Of a stretch of DNA of 64,000 bases, positions 61,810-64,000 are shown piece by piece. How positions within the stretch are numbered: position 1 is the first letter of the stretch; every line of letters begins with the position of its first letter. Under the pieces are notes generated by a model. That model was given only the letters and a program-made list of their open reading frames with translations, searched no databases and was not told where the DNA came from. The DNA comes from Nitratireductor kimnyeongensis (GTDB taxonomy: Bacteria > Pseudomonadota > Alphaproteobacteria > Rhizobiales > Rhizobiaceae): assembly GCF_019891395.1 (NCBI RefSeq), contig NZ_CP078143.1, positions 682,001 through 746,000 of the forward strand, in the 5' to 3' direction. Both the position numbers and the translations under genes were made by a program.

Positions 61810-62748
61810 TCATTGTGCCAGAAGGCCTTCGACGACATCCTTGCGGGCGTCGAAGGGTTGTTTGATCCGCACTGTGTAGTGATGTCCGGCTTTCCCGAAA
61901 TCACACGTGAAAACGGTCTTGTCGCGTACTGCGAGCCGTGCCTCGGGTTGAGCACCATCGCCAAACTCGATCACCTGACCTTCATGAAGCGACGCGAGTT
62001 GGCCGAGCGCCATGCGCATCACCGGAATTGTCGCCTTCAGGCGCACGTTCGAACGCATGACCTCGTCGCTGAAGCGATTGTGCCAGTCCGCCGCTTTGAC
62101 ACTGTTCTGGCGCGTGTCTTCTGCTTCAGGATCGCGAACCTCAAGCAGAAGTCGCTGGGGCATCCATGCGGTGAGAAAACCACTCTGGTTTTCTCCGCCA
62201 ATGGCAAATCTTATGCGAACACCCGGACCGTCCCGCACCACGAAGCGTTTGAAATCAGGGCCGGCCAACACCGTCGGCATCTGCAAGCGCAATCCGAGCG
62301 AACGGGCGCCCTTCCCATTCAAGGCCCTGGCAAAAATATCGAAGGCATGCGCTGCCACATCGCGTTCAATAGCCGAAGGCGGACGCTGGAGTGGAACCGC
62401 AGGCAAGTCAGGATTGCCTCCGAACATTGCGCCCACGAGATGGGAGATCGCCATAGGATCAAGCCGCATGGTAAGTGCGTCACCGGATGCATCTCCAGGA
62501 ACAACCACCAGCGCATCACAGCAGTCCGCTTGTGGCTTTAGATCGGCAAGCCGGACGATTTCGACGTCTACCAGATCGACCGTGATCGGCGTGGGCAACT
62601 TTTCTTCCAGACTGTCCATGACACGCGGCAAGGCACGGGCTGCGCAGGAACGCGCGGCCTCAACCACCTTTCGCGGATCGCCGGTAGCGCCCACAAGTCG
62701 CTCGACGACAAGGGCACGCATCAGTTCTGGGTCATCCGTCAGCGCCAT
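61810..62748 (-). CDS. fliM: Flagellar motor switch protein FliM
   Basis: The 312-residue (from 62748) switch protein has a CheC/FliM-like middle domain and a C-terminal SpoA domain (RLKATIPVMRMALGQLASLHEGQVIEFG near 220-247, RIKQPFD end). The frame can start at 62811, overlapping motA by 32 bases. Neither start shows the classical LSQxEIDALL segment that binds phospho-CheY. Such divergence is compatible with the rhizobial style of motor control, but I have not compared homologues. Confidence 0.9.
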   Translation of the reverse strand: MALTDDPELMRALVVERLVGATGDPRKVVEAARSCAARALPRVMDSLEEKLPTPITVDLVDVEIVRLADLKPQADCCDALVVVPGDASGDALTMRLDPMAISHLVGAMFGGNPDLPAVPLQRPPSAIERDVAAHAFDIFARALNGKGARSLGLRLQMPTVLAGPDFKRFVVRDGPGVRIRFAIGGENQSGFLTAWMPQRLLLEVRDPEAEDTRQNSVKAADWHNRFSDEVMRSNVRLKATIPVMRMALGQLASLHEGQVIEFGDGAQPEARLAVRDKTVFTCDFGKAGHHYTVRIKQPFDARKDVVEGLLAQ

Positions 62749-62779
62749 GATCGGCCATAACTCCGTTGATCCTGCTGCA

Positions 62780-63655
62780 TCATGCGGCCTGTTTCTCACC
62801 ACCGCCGGCATTCATGGTGCTTTGCTCGACAGCATCGATGGTCGGTCGGTCGTATGCGGAAATGGTCTTGCGACCAAACTCAAGCGCCACCTGCGGCAGC
62901 GAACCGTTCATGTACGCAAGCAACGTCTGTTTCACGATCACGTAAAGCCGGTTCTTCTTCTCGCGAACAATCTTGATCTTGGTCGCGATCGGACCGACCA
63001 CCGCATAGGACATGAAGATTCCAAGGAAGGTCCCCACCAGAGCCGCGCCAACCAGACCACCAAGGATTTCAGGAGATTCGTTGATCGCCCCCATGGCCTT
63101 GATCACGCCGAGAACGGCGGCCACGATGCCCAGCGCAGGAAGTCCTTCGGAAACCGCCACGAGTGCGTTGTAGGATTTGAGTTTGTCGCGCCGGATGGTT
63201 TGGATTTCCTCATCCATCAGCGCCTCGATTTCGAAAGGACGCGCATTGCCAATGATGATGATGCGGCAATAGTCGCAAATGAAATTGGTGAGGTCCTTGT
63301 TCTTGAGGATCGTCGGATAGGTCTGGAAAATTGCGGATTCTTCGGGATTGTCGATATGCGCCTCAACCTCGCTACGCGATTTGGTGCGCAACTCCCGCAT
63401 CAGACTATGCAAAACGCCGAGTGTTTCCAGATACTCGGTCTCTTTCGGCACCGAACCCTTGAAAGCCTCGATGCAGGCCTTGCCCGCATCCTTCACGGTC
63501 GACATCGGGTTGGCGACAAGGAAGGTTCCGAACGCCGCCCCGCAGATGATCACGAATTCCCACGGCTGGAAGAGCACATCCACATGCCCACCCATCGCCA
63601 TGTAGCCGCCGATCACGCAGCCGAGCGTTACCACCAGTCCGATCAGAATACCCAT
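62780..63655 (-). CDS. motA: Flagellar motor stator protein MotA
   Basis: The 291-residue stator protein starts [43 protein letters not shown], with helices at about 2-20, 30-50, 170-190 and 200-220. The cytoplasmic loop has the charged segment [25 protein letters not shown] that meets FliG. MotB is not encoded in the window. It heads the minus-strand motor operon, with its promoter presumably in 63656-63798. Confidence 0.95.
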   Translation of the reverse strand: MGILIGLVVTLGCVIGGYMAMGGHVDVLFQPWEFVIICGAAFGTFLVANPMSTVKDAGKACIEAFKGSVPKETEYLETLGVLHSLMRELRTKSRSEVEAHIDNPEESAIFQTYPTILKNKDLTNFICDYCRIIIIGNARPFEIEALMDEEIQTIRRDKLKSYNALVAVSEGLPALGIVAAVLGVIKAMGAINESPEILGGLVGAALVGTFLGIFMSYAVVGPIATKIKIVREKKNRLYVIVKQTLLAYMNGSLPQVALEFGRKTISAYDRPTIDAVEQSTMNAGGGEKQAA

Positions 63656-63765
63656 CTACACCGCCATCTTTTCTAGGCCTTTTCCCCTGTGTATCCGCCG
63701 TGGCTTGCGTGAGGCTTGAATACCTGAAGAGGCTGCGAAAGCCTCGCGCAAGATAGGCGGATTAG

Positions 63766-63777
63766 GGTTGCGCAACC
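63766..63777. promoter_or_regulatory. Palindrome in the motA/DUF1217 divergent region
   Basis: GGTTGCGCAACC is a perfect 12-base palindrome, 22 bases before the DUF1217 start and 111 bases before motA. A short hairpin-like repeat (GAGGCT/AGCCTC, 63729-63745) is nearby. It could bind a flagellar regulator. Confidence 0.4.
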
Positions 63778-63798
63778 GAAGATGGCGGAGGGCACGCC

Positions 63799-64000
63799 TT
63801 GATCAACACCTTCACGAGCTACAACCTCATCAACCGCGACCTGTCGCGTTCGCTGGAGCGTGTGCAGTCGCAGCCGATGGTGCAGCGAGAGACCGAATAT
63901 TATCAGGAGAACATCGGTCGAGTGACCTCCATCGAGGAATTCGTCAACGATGATCGCCTCTTTCAATATGCCATGAAGGCACACGGGCTCGACGACATGG
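63799..64000 (+). CDS. DUF1217 family flagellar-locus protein, N-terminal part
   Basis: The TTG at 63799 stands seven bases after GGAGG and opens a frame running off the right edge (67 residues seen). The sequence INTFTSYNLINRDLSRSLERV, then RETEYYQENIG and FVNDDRLFQYAMKAHGLDD, matches DUF1217 proteins, which lie between motA and flgF in rhizobial flagellar clusters. The function is unknown; some members are flagellar-associated. It is divergent from motA. Confidence 0.8.
   Translation, partial: MINTFTSYNLINRDLSRSLERVQSQPMVQRETEYYQENIGRVTSIEEFVNDDRLFQYAMKAHGLDDM

Noticed and set aside
63673..63984. 103-codon minus-strand frame at the right end
   Set aside because: It overlaps the DUF1217 gene start, which has a strong ribosome site and a family match; the minus frame is a shadow.
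1..64000. CRISPR arrays, tRNA or rRNA genes, insertion sequences, prophage or integrase genes
   Set aside because: No regular direct repeats, tRNA-like T-loop sequences or mobile-element proteins were found on reading both strands; short or degenerate elements could have been missed.

Overview
The window is GC-rich, almost fully coding DNA from an alphaproteobacterium. It is most likely a member of the Hyphomicrobiales (Rhizobiales), near Phyllobacteriaceae/Rhizobiaceae. Supporting signs are a visN-visR pair beside a flagellar block ordered motA-fliM-fliN-fliG-flhB with a DUF1217 gene, an aglEFGAK alpha-glucoside operon with a LacI-type aglR, an opgG/opgH/opgC glucan locus, and many ABC-fed catabolic operons. 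The genus cannot be fixed from sequence reading alone. I saw no rRNA, tRNA, CRISPR array, insertion sequence or phage gene.

Layout. 1-10 kb: a sugar-acid catabolic locus. A minus-strand operon runs RraA-like aldolase, Dpp-type ABC transporter (binding protein, two permeases, two ATPases), IlvD/EDD dehydratase and a ceramidase-like protein. A divergent pair encodes a 2-keto-3-deoxy-sugar-acid dehydrogenase and an FAH-family hydrolase. 10.2-16.3 kb: an ECF sigma/ChrR-like anti-sigma module with a DUF2177 gene, next to an FAD oxidoreductase-DUF1365-cyclopropane-synthase operon and an SDR. Three promoters here share one architecture, (T/A)GATCC-N16-CGTA, and look like a local sigma regulon for membrane-lipid modification. 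16.6-22.6 kb: DUF3100-type transporter pair, aldehyde dehydrogenase, 3-hydroxyisobutyrate-dehydrogenase-like enzyme, LysR regulator and M20 amidohydrolase. 22.8-30.9 kb: a De Ley-Doudoroff galactose locus (dgoA, dgoK, a sugar dehydrogenase, an AraFGH transporter, a divergent GntR regulator with dgoD). 30.9-36.5 kb: polar amino-acid-type ABC transporter, 2OG-Fe(II) oxygenase, nucleoside hydrolase and TetR regulator around a perfect palindrome.

36.5-41.9 kb: CutC/ROK-kinase pair, a PNPOx-GAF-wHTH protein with a PNPOx partner, and a berberine-type FAD oxidase. 42-46.7 kb: osmoregulated periplasmic glucan genes, in which the OpgH N-terminal motif sits in a separate short ORF. 47-49.2 kb: an SDR lacking the YxxxK dyad and a GH1 beta-glucosidase. 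49.2-57.1 kb: aglR and aglEFGAK with two AAAGCGCTTT operators. 57.3-64 kb: visN, visR, a conserved unknown, flhB, fliG, fliN, fliM, motA and the start of a DUF1217 gene.

Together the window is a catabolic accessory region (sugar acids, galactose/arabinose, alpha-glucosides, N-acyl compounds, nucleosides) abutting conserved core motility genes, with a lipid-stress sigma regulon inside it. The most interesting elements are the three-promoter ECF regulon with a cysteine-less anti-sigma, the nucleoside-hydrolase/oxygenase/transporter locus, and the PNPOx-GAF-wHTH operon.
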